A program made the translations under genes and the position numbers. Under the pieces are notes generated by a model, which saw only the letters and a list, made by a program, of their open reading frames with translations, had not been told where the DNA came from and made no database searches. 64,000 bases of DNA from Ralstonia pickettii. GTDB lineage: Bacteria > Pseudomonadota > Gammaproteobacteria > Burkholderiales > Burkholderiaceae. The stretch is from positions 496,001-560,000 of the forward strand of contig NZ_CP066772.2 in the NCBI RefSeq assembly GCF_016466415.2, in the 5' to 3' direction. Shown one piece after another: positions 36,313-45,020 of this stretch; the first letter of the stretch is position 1, and every line of letters starts with the position of its first letter.

Positions 36313-37820
36313 TGGACGGACATATCAACTGGACTGCACTGGCGGTCTTCATCTTTTTCTTCGCGCTGGTCACGGTGCTGGGTTTCATCGCCTCGCGCTG
36401 GCAGCGCGGCAACTCCGACAAGGGCGCCCACATTGAAGAGTGGGGCCTGGGCGGCCGCAACTTCGGCACCTGGATCACGTGGTTCCTGGTGGGCGGCGAT
36501 TTCTATACCGCCTACACCGTCATCGCCGTGCCGGCACTCGTGTATGCCGTGGGCGCGTATGGCTTCTTCGCGCTGCCGTACACGATCCTGGTGTACCCGA
36601 TCGTCTTCCTGATCATGCCGAAGTTGTGGAAGGTGGCACATGCCAACGGCCACGTCACGGCGGCCGATGCCGTGTACGGCCGTTACGGCTCGCGCTCGCT
36701 TGAGTTTGCGGTGGCGCTCACGGGCGTGGTGGCGACGATGCCCTACATCGCCCTGCAGCTCATCGGCATGGAAGTCGTGATCAAGGCGCTGGGCTTGACG
36801 GGCGAGCTGCCGCTGGCGGCCGCCTTCGTCATCCTGGCGCTGTACACGTACTCCGCTGGCCTGCGGGCGCCTGCGCTCATCGCCTTCGTCAAAGACATCA
36901 TGATCTACATCGTGGTGCTGGTGGCGGTGGTGCTGGTGCCGGCCAAGCTGGGCGGCTACGGTGCGGTGTTCGCCAATGCGCATGACGCGTTTGCCATCAA
37001 GGGCGGCGCCACGGGCCTGACGCTCAAGCCTGCGCAGTTCCTGCCGTTCGCCACGCTGGCGATTGGCTCGGCGCTGGCGGCGTTCATGTATCCGCATACG
37101 CTCACGGGCATCTTTGCCGCGCGCAGTGCAGACACGATCCGCAAGAACGCCGTCTTCCTGCCGGCCTACACGGTGCTGCTGGGCCTGATTGCGCTGCTGG
37201 GCTTCATGGCTTATGCGGCAGGCATCAAGGTCACCAATAACAACGACGTCGTGCCCGCGCTGTTCAACGCGCTGTTCCCGAGCTGGTTCACGGGCTTTGC
37301 GTTCTCGGCCATCGCCATTGGTGCGCTGGTGCCGGCGGCCGTCATGTCGATTGGTGCAGCGAACCTGTTCACCCGCAACTTCTGGAAGCCCTACGTGGCG
37401 CCGGACCTCTCGCACGCCGGCGAGGAAAAGGTTGCCAAGGTGATCTCGCTGATCGTCAAGGCCGGCGCGCTGGTGTTCATCCTGTTCCTGCCGACCAAGT
37501 TCGCGCTGGACCTGCAGCTGCTGGGCGGCGTGTGGATCGTGCAGACGTTCCCGTCGGTGGTGTTCGGGCTGTTCAACATCTCGAACCGCTTCCGTGCACC
37601 GGCGCTGCTGGCCGGCTGGGCGGCAGGCATGATTGCCGGCAGCTGGCTGGCCTTCTCCGACGGCATCAAGCCCGTGCACACCTTTGTGATTGGCGGCGAC
37701 AAGTACACCATCTACACGGGCCTGGCAGCACTGGCCTTCAACATCATCGTGGCGGTGGTGGTGCAATTGCTGATGGGCAAGCGTGGGGAGGAAGCCGCTG
37801 CGCTGCGCCAGGCGGGCTGA
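36309..37820 (+). CDS. mctP: Monocarboxylate sodium:solute symporter, MctP-like
   Basis: The 503-residue transporter of the SSS family has about 13 hydrophobic segments. The N-terminus DGHINWTALAVFIFFFALV and EEWGLGGRNFGTWITWFLVG (SSS helix 1-2 region) are typical of MctP, which takes up lactate, pyruvate, acetate and similar acids. The ATG at 36309 overlaps the DUF3311 stop and is preceded by GGAGAAG. No partner sensor/regulator lies immediately upstream, although two sensor kinase genes follow downstream. A good terminator follows. Confidence 0.9.
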   Translation: MMDGHINWTALAVFIFFFALVTVLGFIASRWQRGNSDKGAHIEEWGLGGRNFGTWITWFLVGGDFYTAYTVIAVPALVYAVGAYGFFALPYTILVYPIVFLIMPKLWKVAHANGHVTAADAVYGRYGSRSLEFAVALTGVVATMPYIALQLIGMEVVIKALGLTGELPLAAAFVILALYTYSAGLRAPALIAFVKDIMIYIVVLVAVVLVPAKLGGYGAVFANAHDAFAIKGGATGLTLKPAQFLPFATLAIGSALAAFMYPHTLTGIFAARSADTIRKNAVFLPAYTVLLGLIALLGFMAYAAGIKVTNNNDVVPALFNALFPSWFTGFAFSAIAIGALVPAAVMSIGAANLFTRNFWKPYVAPDLSHAGEEKVAKVISLIVKAGALVFILFLPTKFALDLQLLGGVWIVQTFPSVVFGLFNISNRFRAPALLAGWAAGMIAGSWLAFSDGIKPVHTFVIGGDKYTIYTGLAALAFNIIVAVVVQLLMGKRGEEAAALRQAG

Positions 37821-37853
37821 TCGACGCTGCGATTCGCCCAAGGAAGAGAAACG

Positions 37854-37884
37854 GCCGGTACCTCAGGGTGCCGGCTTTTTTTTT
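37854..37884 (+). terminator. Terminator of mctP
   Basis: GCCGGTACC/GGTGCCGGC (one mismatch) closes a TCAG loop and is followed by a run of nine or ten T. It also lies at the end of the convergent kinase gene. Confidence 0.88.
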
Positions 37885-37902
37885 GCACGGCGACCGACAA
37901 GG

Positions 37903-39024
37903 TCAAGCAGCCACCGAAAAGGGAATCCGCACAGTGAAGGTCGTGCCGTGTTCCGACGATTGCACATCGATCGTCCCGCGATGCGCCTCCACAATGCAGC
38001 GGCAGATATACAGGCCAAGCCCGATGCCGGCGGCGCTCCCGCTCTGGTCGGGCCGTGTCGCGCGGGTGAGCGGATCGAACAGGGTGGGGAAAGCGGAGGG
38101 CGGTATGGGGTTGCCCTCGTTCGAAACGGCAATCGTCATCTGCCCGTCGCGCCCGGCGGCTTCGATGGCGACCCGCCCCGACCCGTAGCGCACCGCGTTG
38201 GCTAATAGATTGACCAGCAACTGGCCGATCTGGCTGCCGTCCCACTTGCCACGCAGTTCGCCCGTCAGGCGCAGGTCGATCGTCGCGTCGGGGTACGACG
38301 CGCACACTTCGTCGATGGCATCGGTGCACAGTCGCCCCATATCCTGCGTGCTGAAACTCGTGGGCAGGAAATCGCCCAGGCGCGTGCGTGTGAAGACAAG
38401 CAGGTCGTCGATCATCTGCTGCACGCGCATCGCACCGCGCTGGATGAATGCGACCGCCCGAACGCTGCGCGAAGACAGGCCATCGTCGTGCAGCAGCGTT
38501 TCTGTAGACGCCAGGATCGCGCCGAGGGGCGAACGCAAGTCATGGGCAAGCACGCCGGCAAACAGGTCGCGCATGCGTTCGGTTTGCTTGGCATGCTGGC
38601 GCACCGATTCTGCAAGCATCTGGTCGATGGCCTCGTTGAACCGGATCATCTCTTGCAGCGCCAGCGCGTGGGCCTGTGGATCCTGCTGCCACCGGCGCAG
38701 TACGCTGGCGCGCAACGCGCGGTATTCCGCCACCAGATCATTGATGTCGAACCCGTGCGAGAGGCGGTCGTCGGCATGCTCGTGGGCGGCTTCATTGAAG
38801 CCCGATTCCGAAGGTGCGCGGTCGCCCCACGATTTGGCGTGCTGTTGTGCAGACGTCTGCCCCTCGCGCATATCGGCAGCAATCCGCCGGAGAAGGTCGC
38901 GCGCCGAGTTGCGCAGCTGTTGATCGGAGAGACGGGTGCGGCCGCCATCGAGCTTGCGCGCGTATTCCGTCCAGTCGTCGATGAGGCCCGGGAGGTTTGC
39001 CTCGATGAAGTCGGATAGGTTCAT
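37903..39024 (-). CDS. Cytoplasmic sensor histidine kinase with RsbRD-type N-domain
   Basis: The 373-residue kinase has an N-terminal helical domain (NLSDFIEANLPGLIDDWTEYA onward, to about 150) that resembles the RsbR/RsbS-regulator N-domain. HisKA has AGVLAHDLRSPLGAILA (phospho-His), and HATPase has LLVNLLANAVRYG and GIGLGLYICRCIVEAH. There is no membrane segment. The start ATG 39024 has AAGGAA at the right distance; an upstream frame to 39285 has no site. It is divergent from the hybrid kinase at 39290, and no response regulator accompanies it. Confidence 0.87.
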   Translation of the reverse strand: MNLSDFIEANLPGLIDDWTEYARKLDGGRTRLSDQQLRNSARDLLRRIAADMREGQTSAQQHAKSWGDRAPSESGFNEAAHEHADDRLSHGFDINDLVAEYRALRASVLRRWQQDPQAHALALQEMIRFNEAIDQMLAESVRQHAKQTERMRDLFAGVLAHDLRSPLGAILASTETLLHDDGLSSRSVRAVAFIQRGAMRVQQMIDDLLVFTRTRLGDFLPTSFSTQDMGRLCTDAIDEVCASYPDATIDLRLTGELRGKWDGSQIGQLLVNLLANAVRYGSGRVAIEAAGRDGQMTIAVSNEGNPIPPSAFPTLFDPLTRATRPDQSGSAAGIGLGLYICRCIVEAHRGTIDVQSSEHGTTFTVRIPFSVAA

Positions 39025-39289
39025 GGGTTTCCTTGGTGGTGGCGAAAGCCATGGTCGGGGAGCCGTCTCGTGCGCCGCGCCGCTGTCATCCCGATTGTTG
39101 CGGGAACGGCCAATGCTGCGCTTGTGGCTACAAGGTATGCAAACTGCGTTCCTCTGGCCAGACAGACCGGTTCGATGGAGTGGCGTTTCAGTCGCCCATC
39201 GCGCCGGTTTCGGTAAAGATGCGGGCGCGGTCCACTCATTGCTATGCGCTCCCGACACGCCTGCGGTTGCGCGCTGATCTGCCAATTCA

Positions 39290-41677
39290 ATGAATCACGA
39301 TCTCTTGTCTTCTGAGTCCGGTTTTGCGTGGCTGCGGTTGTGGGCCGAATCCACCTCGGATTTCTCCATCTTCGCGCTATCGCGCCCCGGCGTTGTCGCC
39401 ACGTGGAACCCTGGCGGCGAACGGATGCAGGGCTATCGGCCGGACGAGATTATTGGTCAGCCACTCGCCCTTTTGTATCCGCCGGAGAGCCGGGCCTTGG
39501 GTGCGCCCGAAGCCGCGCTGCATGCTGCCGCCCAGACAGGGCGGCACGTCGAGGAGGGATGGCGCATCCGCAAGGACGGCACGCCCTTCTGGGCGAACGT
39601 CGCCATGACGGCGCTGCGCGACGGCAACAATGCGTTGATCGGGTTCGGTACCGTGATCAGCGACATGAGCGACAAGAAGGCCGCTCACGACGCTGTGCTC
39701 AAAAGCGAGCGGAATTTTCGGCTGCTGGTTCAGGGCGTGACGGACTACGCCATCTTCATGCTGTCGACCGACGGGCACATCACGAGCTGGAATGCCGGGG
39801 CACGGCGCATCAAGGGCTATACCGAGGCCGAGATCATCGGTTCGCATTTTTCGCGTTTCTATACGCCCGAGGATGTTGCGGCCGGCGTGCCGTTCCGGGG
39901 CCTGGAGACGGCCCGGCGCGACGGGCGATTCGAAGCCGAAGGCTGGCGCGTTCGGTGCGACGGAAGCCGCTTCTTCGCGCACGTCATCATCGATGCCATC
40001 TACGAAGACGGCGAACTGGTCGGCTTTGCAAAGGTCACGCGCGACATCACGGAACGACGACGCGCAGGCGAGCAGCTTGAGCAGACGCAAAGAGCGCTGT
40101 TCCAGGCTCAGAAGATGGAAGCACTGGGCAAGCTCACGGGCGGCGTTGCGCATGATTTCAACAACGTGTTGCAGGTGCTGCGGGGCAACCTCGAACTGCT
40201 CGAAAGCCGGCATGGGCGCGATGCCTGGAGCGCCGAGCGGCTGAATAACGCCATCGATGCCGTCGACCGGGGTGCAAAGCTTGCCGCCCAGTTGCTGGCC
40301 TTCGGCCGCAAGCAGCCGCTTGCACCCGTCGTGATCAACCCTGCACATCAACTGCGCGCCATGGACGATCTGCTGCGGCGCGCGCTGGGCGAGGCGATCG
40401 AGATCGAATCGGTGGTCGCGGGCGGACTGTGGAATACCGCGGTCGATCCGCATCAGTTCGAAAACGTCATCCTGAATCTGGCGATCAACGCGCGGGATGC
40501 GATGCCGGACGGCGGCAAGCTCACGCTCGAACTCTCCAACGCCACGCTCGACGACGACTACGTGATGGCGCTGCCCGATGTGCCGGCCGGGCAGTACGTC
40601 ATGCTGGCCGTGACGGACACGGGCACGGGCATGAGCCCGGAAGTCATGGAGCGCGCCTTCGATCCGTTCTTCAGCACCAAGCGCGAAGGCGAGGGCACGG
40701 GCCTGGGGCTCAGCATGGCCTACGGTTTCGTCAAACAGAGCGGCGGCCATATTCGCCTCTACAGCGAGGTCGGAGAGGGCACGACGGTGCGCGTCTATCT
40801 GCCCCGCTCCACCGGTACGGCGGTCGAGCCCGCACGCGTCAAGGCTGGAGCGCTCAAGCACGGCAACGAGACGATCCTCGTTGTGGAAGACGACGCAAAG
40901 GTTCGCGAGACCGTCGTCGATCTGCTGAGCGGCCTGGGCTATGCCGTGCTCAAGGCCAACAATGCGGAGCAGGCGCTGGCCGTGGTCGAGAGCGGTGTGC
41001 ATATCGACCTGCCCTTCACCGATGTCGTCATGCCGGGTGCCCTGCGCAGTACGGAGATGGTGCAGAGAGCCGTGCAGACGCTGCCCGCGCTGAAGGTGCT
41101 CTACACCTCCGGCTACACGCAGAACGCCATCGTGCATGGCGGCCGGCTCGATCCGGGCGTCGAATTGCTGAGCAAGCCCTACAGCCGGCAGCAACTGGCA
41201 TTCAAGATTCGCCAGGTGCTCGCAAGCGACGCGGTGCAAGCGAACGGACCCGAGGAAGGCGACACGCCGCCCGATCTCGACACGGGCGCAGTGTGGGAGC
41301 CGGCGCGCCTGCGCATCCTCGTGGTCGAAGACGACGCGTCATTGCGCGGCGCGGTGTGCGAGCTGTTGATGCTGATCGGGATCACGCCCCAGCAGGCCGC
41401 CAGCGGTGCGCAGGCGCTCGAAGCCCTGCGGGCAGAAGCGTTCGACGTTCTATTTACGGACGTGATCATGCCCGACATGTCGGGCATTGAACTCGCGCAG
41501 CACGCGTTCGCCCTGCATCCGGAACTGCGGGTCGTCTTCGCCTCCGGCAATCCCATTCCCAACCACGATAGCTTTGCGTTTAGGTGGACGGCGCTTCGCA
41601 AGCCTTACACGCTCGATCAGCTACAGCACGCTCTGCAATCGATGATGGTGCGGGAGCGGGTGACCACCGGCACATAG
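39290..41677 (+). CDS. Soluble hybrid histidine kinase with two PAS and two receiver domains
   Basis: The 795-residue protein has PAS1 at about 20-140 (SRPGVVATWNPGGERMQGY), PAS2 at about 145-265 (MLSTDGHITSWNAGARRIKG) and HisKA with LTGGVAHDFNNVLQVLRGN at about 285-305. HATPase follows to about 510. Receiver 1 is at about 525-640 (acceptor in FTDVVMPGA) and receiver 2 at about 680-790 (LFTDVIMPDMSG). PAS1 keeps the WNPGGERMQGY pattern common in light/redox kinase PAS domains, but no flavin cysteine was seen. The output partner is not encoded nearby. It is divergent from another soluble kinase. Confidence 0.9.
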   Translation: MNHDLLSSESGFAWLRLWAESTSDFSIFALSRPGVVATWNPGGERMQGYRPDEIIGQPLALLYPPESRALGAPEAALHAAAQTGRHVEEGWRIRKDGTPFWANVAMTALRDGNNALIGFGTVISDMSDKKAAHDAVLKSERNFRLLVQGVTDYAIFMLSTDGHITSWNAGARRIKGYTEAEIIGSHFSRFYTPEDVAAGVPFRGLETARRDGRFEAEGWRVRCDGSRFFAHVIIDAIYEDGELVGFAKVTRDITERRRAGEQLEQTQRALFQAQKMEALGKLTGGVAHDFNNVLQVLRGNLELLESRHGRDAWSAERLNNAIDAVDRGAKLAAQLLAFGRKQPLAPVVINPAHQLRAMDDLLRRALGEAIEIESVVAGGLWNTAVDPHQFENVILNLAINARDAMPDGGKLTLELSNATLDDDYVMALPDVPAGQYVMLAVTDTGTGMSPEVMERAFDPFFSTKREGEGTGLGLSMAYGFVKQSGGHIRLYSEVGEGTTVRVYLPRSTGTAVEPARVKAGALKHGNETILVVEDDAKVRETVVDLLSGLGYAVLKANNAEQALAVVESGVHIDLPFTDVVMPGALRSTEMVQRAVQTLPALKVLYTSGYTQNAIVHGGRLDPGVELLSKPYSRQQLAFKIRQVLASDAVQANGPEEGDTPPDLDTGAVWEPARLRILVVEDDASLRGAVCELLMLIGITPQQAASGAQALEALRAEAFDVLFTDVIMPDMSGIELAQHAFALHPELRVVFASGNPIPNHDSFAFRWTALRKPYTLDQLQHALQSMMVRERVTTGT

Positions 41678-41719
41678 CCGAGGGTGAAGGCTGTAGCGCC
41701 GCGTTCGGGCCTCAAGGAC

Positions 41720-42075
41720 TCGTGTTCTGCTGTGCGAGGTCCACGCACGCTCCTCGAGCTGTGGAACGTCGCTGTTTTGGCTCGAAATTTTCGACCTCCG
41801 AGAGCCGTGCGTCAGGGTCAAACTGTCGACCGTGACCCTCCGACCGTGGCGCTCGACTGTCCGAGGCTGGAACGCGGCTCTCCGAGGTCGAAAATTTGAA
41901 GCTCGAAGAGTCGAGTGCGAGGCTCAGACTGTGGCGTGCGGGTGTCTGACCGTGATGCTCGACGCTGGGAGGGTCGGGATCGAGTGTTGGAGGGTCGAGC
42001 CTGGGGCCTTGGGCTTGGCGCTTGGGTGTCTGGGAGTGGGGCGCGAGGGTTGGGGGATGGGACGTGGAGCATTGG
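41720..42075. repeat. Low-complexity mosaic with imperfect inverted repeat
   Basis: This part of an 870-bp gene-free region is built from short repeated words (GACCGTG, GCTCGA, GAGGCT, CTTGGG). Arms at 41781-41807 and 41875-41898 are complementary over about 24 bp with few mismatches (CGAAATTTTCGACCTC against GAGGTCGAAAATTT). From about 41940 the plus strand becomes very G- and T-rich, with many GGG runs. No coding signal was seen on either strand. Confidence 0.6.
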
Positions 42076-42176
42076 CGAGACGCCCCGCAAATCAGACCTG
42101 CGCCGCCGGCCCCATCGCTATAATCCCGCCGCTGCCGCGCCAAGGGCAGTGTGTCGGCAGGCACGCGCGGCATCAA

Positions 42177-42255
42177 GGGCGGGCCGGGCGGGGAGACCTT
42201 CGGGTCTGCCGGTGCTCCAGAGAGCCGGTTTGCTACCCCCGCCGTCAGGCCCGCC
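42177..42255 (+). ncRNA. Structured element copy 1, C4-antisense-RNA-like
   Basis: An 8-bp outer stem GGCGGGCC/GGCCCGCC encloses a second stem GGCGGGG/CCCCGCC, an AGACC-TTCG-GGTCT hairpin and a second hairpin with CCGG arms. A TATAAT at 42119-42124 lies about 55 bp upstream. The nested layout recalls C4-type antisense RNAs of phage and phage-like elements. The comparison is from memory of the shape, not from a model search. Confidence 0.45.
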
Positions 42256-42333
42256 ACCCGTGTGGTAACGAGTTGGCAGGCCTCCCTCGGCGCGCTTGCT
42301 GGACAGGCTTATCTGAAGCGCACGCGCACCGCA

Positions 42334-42426
42334 ATGTACGTATCGATGTCGCTTGGGAGCCGTCACGTCGATCCGCAAGCCTGGGATGTGCTCGCTGCTA
42401 TTGAGCGGCGCGGCTATAGCAAATAG
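42334..42426 (+). CDS. Possible 30-residue peptide between two structured elements
   Basis: A frame of 30 codons (MYVSMSLGSRHV to RRGYSK) lies between the two similar structured elements. No clear ribosome-binding site is present, and the frame stays open further upstream through element 1. It is listed because small frames are the usual targets of C4-like RNAs; it may not be translated. Confidence 0.25.
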   Translation: MYVSMSLGSRHVDPQAWDVLAAIERRGYSK

Positions 42427-42445
42427 TAGCGATGCGCTGATTTAT

Positions 42446-42522
42446 GGCGGGCCCGGCGGAGCGGCTTTCGGGCTGGCTGGCTTCCTTGGGTGCCAGTTTT
42501 CCACCTCCGCTGTCGGCCCGCC
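42446..42522 (+). ncRNA. Structured element copy 2, C4-antisense-RNA-like
   Basis: It has the same outer stem as copy 1 (GGCGGGCC/GGCCCGCC), a second stem GGCGGAG/CTCCGC, a hairpin around CTTTCGGG and a 5-bp CTGGC/GCCAG hairpin with a 10-nt loop. It lies 190 bp after copy 1 and 32 bp from the end of the flavodoxin gene. Conservation of paired positions with changed bases between the copies favours RNA structure. Confidence 0.45.
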
Positions 42523-42554
42523 GCCCTAACGTGATCGGCCCGGGCGCCCCTGCA

Positions 42555-43148
42555 TCACTTCAGCGCGCCTGTGCGCCCCGCGCGTAGCTGCGCCGCAACC
42601 ATCGCCACCCGTGCGCCGTAGCGGCGTGCCGTTTCAAGGTCGCCCGCCGACATTTCTTCCGGCGACGCATCGGCGGGCGTCTGGGCCATCGGCGCGATGT
42701 ACGATCCCATGCGGTTCAGGTCGTCGCGCTTGGAGGCCTTTACGTTCGCAGGCTTGATATCCATGTTGACCCAGATGCCGCCGTGCTGCCCCGTGAGCAG
42801 AACGAAGTATTCGAGCGTGTTGAGCTTGTCGCCATTGATGCTGGCGCTGTTGGTAAAGCCGCCGAAGACCTTGTTCTGCCACGCGCCTTCAAACCAGGGC
42901 TTTGACGATGCGTCTGCAAACTTCTTGAATTGCCAGCTGGGTCCGCCCATGTAGGTGGGCGAGCCGAACAGGATGGCGTCGGCTCGGGCAAGCGTAGCCC
43001 AGGCGTCTTCGGCGATATTGCCCTCGGCGTCGATGGCGACGAGGGCTGCGCCGGCGCCTTCGGCAACAGCGCTTGCCATGCGGGCGGTGTGCCCGTAGCC
43101 GGAGTGATAGACGACGGCCGTTTTTGCTTGGGTGGTGATTTCAGTCAT
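42555..43148 (-). CDS. Flavodoxin-fold NAD(P)H oxidoreductase, WrbA-like
   Basis: The 197-residue flavoprotein starts TAVVYHSGYGHTARMASAVA (phosphate-binding loop for FMN) and has LFGSPTYMGGPSWQFKKF (flavin-stacking loop) and the FTNSASINGDKLNTLEYF region of WrbA/FMN reductase-like proteins. The start ATG 43148 has AGGAAG upstream; a longer frame reaches into the divergent promoter. It faces a LysR gene across 118 bp. Likely role: quinone or flavin-linked reduction under stress. Confidence 0.87.
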   Translation of the reverse strand: MTEITTQAKTAVVYHSGYGHTARMASAVAEGAGAALVAIDAEGNIAEDAWATLARADAILFGSPTYMGGPSWQFKKFADASSKPWFEGAWQNKVFGGFTNSASINGDKLNTLEYFVLLTGQHGGIWVNMDIKPANVKASKRDDLNRMGSYIAPMAQTPADASPEEMSAGDLETARRYGARVAMVAAQLRAGRTGALK

Positions 43149-43266
43149 GGTGGCTTCCTGTCGTGAACGTGGTCCGCTGTGGACGACATGGGAGGCCACT
43201 TTAGCGAGCAGCGACGGCGTGATAAATGACGCCAATTTGAACGTTCTGTTCTTCCCCGGGTGAACA

Positions 43267-44172
43267 ATGCAAAACCTCGACGCGCTGTTGATCTTTGCCC
43301 GTGTGGCCGAAATGACGAGCTTTACGCGCGCGGCGGAAAGCCTCGGCATCCAGAAGGGACGCGTCTCAACGGTGATCCGCACGCTCGAACGGGATGTGGG
43401 TGTCGCGCTCCTGCATCGGACCACGCGCAGTGTGCAGCTGACTGAAGACGGCCGCGAATTCTATGCGCGCGCCCGCGACCTGCTGGCCGAAGCGCAGGAA
43501 TTGCAATCGATGTTCCTGGCGAACGGCGGGCCGTTACGCGGCCGGCTGCGCGTCGATCTGCCGACCGAGTTGGCGCGCAGTGTCGTGGTTCCAGCGTTGC
43601 CGCAGCTGATGGCGGCGCACCCGGAGCTGCAACTGGAGCTTTCCAGCACGGACCGGCGCGTCGATCTCGTCCAGGAAGGCTTCGACTGCGTGATCCGGTT
43701 CGGGCCGATCACCGATGAAACGATGATTGCGCGGCCGCTCGGCAAGCTGCGCATGACGAATGCGGCAAGCCCCGCGTATCTGGAAAGGTATGGCGTCCCG
43801 CATACGCTGGAAGACCTGCTCAGCCAGGGGCATCAGATGGTGCATTACACGCTCACGCTCGGCGCCAGGCACGCCGGGTGGCAATACCCCGACGGCGACG
43901 GCTATGCGTGGCTTCCGCTGCCCAGCGCCATGCAGGTCAACAGCGTGCAGACGTACCACGCCGCCGGGCTCGCGGGCATTGGGCTGATCCAGGCGGGATA
44001 CACCGCGCTCGCGCCACACATCCAGAGCGGCGCGCTGGTGGAGGTGCTGCCCCACCTGCGCCCTGAGCCGCTGCCTGCGTCGTTCGTGGTGACCCATCGG
44101 CGCAATCTGTCGCCGCGCGTCCGGGTCTTCATGGCCTGGATCGAAGGGCTGTTGAAGCCCTATCTTGATTGA
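43267..44172 (+). CDS. LysR-family transcriptional regulator
   Basis: The 301-residue protein has a helix-turn-helix with FTRAAESLGIQKGRVSTVIR, then LERDVGVALLHRTTRSVQLT, typical of the AaeR/DmlR-like LysR branch, and a full effector domain. It is divergent from the flavodoxin gene and probably controls it. The convergent DUF2076 gene ends 40 bp away. Confidence 0.93.
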   Translation: MQNLDALLIFARVAEMTSFTRAAESLGIQKGRVSTVIRTLERDVGVALLHRTTRSVQLTEDGREFYARARDLLAEAQELQSMFLANGGPLRGRLRVDLPTELARSVVVPALPQLMAAHPELQLELSSTDRRVDLVQEGFDCVIRFGPITDETMIARPLGKLRMTNAASPAYLERYGVPHTLEDLLSQGHQMVHYTLTLGARHAGWQYPDGDGYAWLPLPSAMQVNSVQTYHAAGLAGIGLIQAGYTALAPHIQSGALVEVLPHLRPEPLPASFVVTHRRNLSPRVRVFMAWIEGLLKPYLD

Positions 44173-44190
44173 GCGCCGCTGGGGCGGCGC
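44173..44190. terminator. G+C hairpin between convergent genes
   Basis: A 7-bp stem GCGCCGC/GCGGCGC with a TGGG loop starts right after the LysR stop. There is no T tract, so it is a possible, weak terminator. Confidence 0.4.
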
Positions 44191-44211
44191 CATCATCCTT
44201 CCCTTGCACGA

Positions 44212-44904
44212 CTAGCTCAACATCGAATCGTCATCCGAATAGTCACTACCGCCGAGGTCGCTGTCGTCGATCAGCCCAAGGCTGTCATCGCGTGACGTCG
44301 TGTTGGTCGTGCCGCTGTTGCCGTTGCTGTCGCTGTCGTAGTAGTTGTTGATGACGGTTTCCGTGGTGCCGCCCATCACCGGCTGCTGGCCGAAGAAGCC
44401 GCCACCGCCGCTGTTGTGGTGGAACATGTTCTCGATGCCCTGAAACAGCAGCGCGCCGCCGGCCACGCCGGCTGCGGTGGTGGCGACGCTGCCGAGTGTG
44501 CTGCCCAGGCCGCCGCTAAAGAAGCCCGAGCGCGCGGGTTGCGCCGGGGCCGGCTGGGGCTGTGGCGGCATCTGTACTGGGGCGGCTTGCTGCGGGGCGT
44601 AGGCGGGGTTGGGCGCAGGGCTGCTGGCGTGGCTGCCCCAGTTGTTGGCCGAATCCATGAACGACGTACTGCGGCCGGCCTGCGCCGCCTGCAACTGGTT
44701 CTGCAGCGTGGCGATCTGGGCCTGCGCCGATGCCAGCGCCTGGTCGAGCAGCATGGCGCGCTGCACGAGCAGATAGGCAGCGTCCGGCTGGCGCGCCACG
44801 GCGTCGAGGATGCGGGCTTCGGCCTGCGGGTCCTTGGCCCCGACGCGGGCTTGCGTCAGTTGGGCCAGGAAGTTCTCTAGCGCTTGCTGTTCTTGCGGTG
44901 ACAT
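44212..44904 (-). CDS. DUF2076 family protein
   Basis: The 230-residue protein has an N-terminal helical part (MSPQEQQALENFLAQLTQAR; DPQAEARILDAVARQPDAAY) characteristic of DUF2076, then a coiled coil (LASAQAQIATLQNQLQAAQA), a Pro/Gln linker, a Gly/Ala stretch that could insert in or lie along a membrane, and a very acidic C-terminus rich in Asp, Ser and Asn. Function unknown; the family has been linked to the periplasm and cell envelope. It is monocistronic. Confidence 0.85.
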   Translation of the reverse strand: MSPQEQQALENFLAQLTQARVGAKDPQAEARILDAVARQPDAAYLLVQRAMLLDQALASAQAQIATLQNQLQAAQAGRSTSFMDSANNWGSHASSPAPNPAYAPQQAAPVQMPPQPQPAPAQPARSGFFSGGLGSTLGSVATTAAGVAGGALLFQGIENMFHHNSGGGGFFGQQPVMGGTTETVINNYYDSDSNGNSGTTNTTSRDDSLGLIDDSDLGGSDYSDDDSMLS

Positions 44905-45020
44905 GGTTTGGGTTCCTGTCTGGGTGGGTCCGACGTGACCAAGTTAGGCGTCAAGTCTTAAACGAAAATTAAAGTGCTGCGGCTTCTTGTGTAACGGCCT
45001 GTAACCCTGGACCCCGGTCC

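Noticed and set aside
41712-42257. A 181-codon minus-strand frame through the mosaic region
   Set aside because: The product is Pro/Ser/Arg-rich and made of the same repeated words as the DNA; no translation signal.
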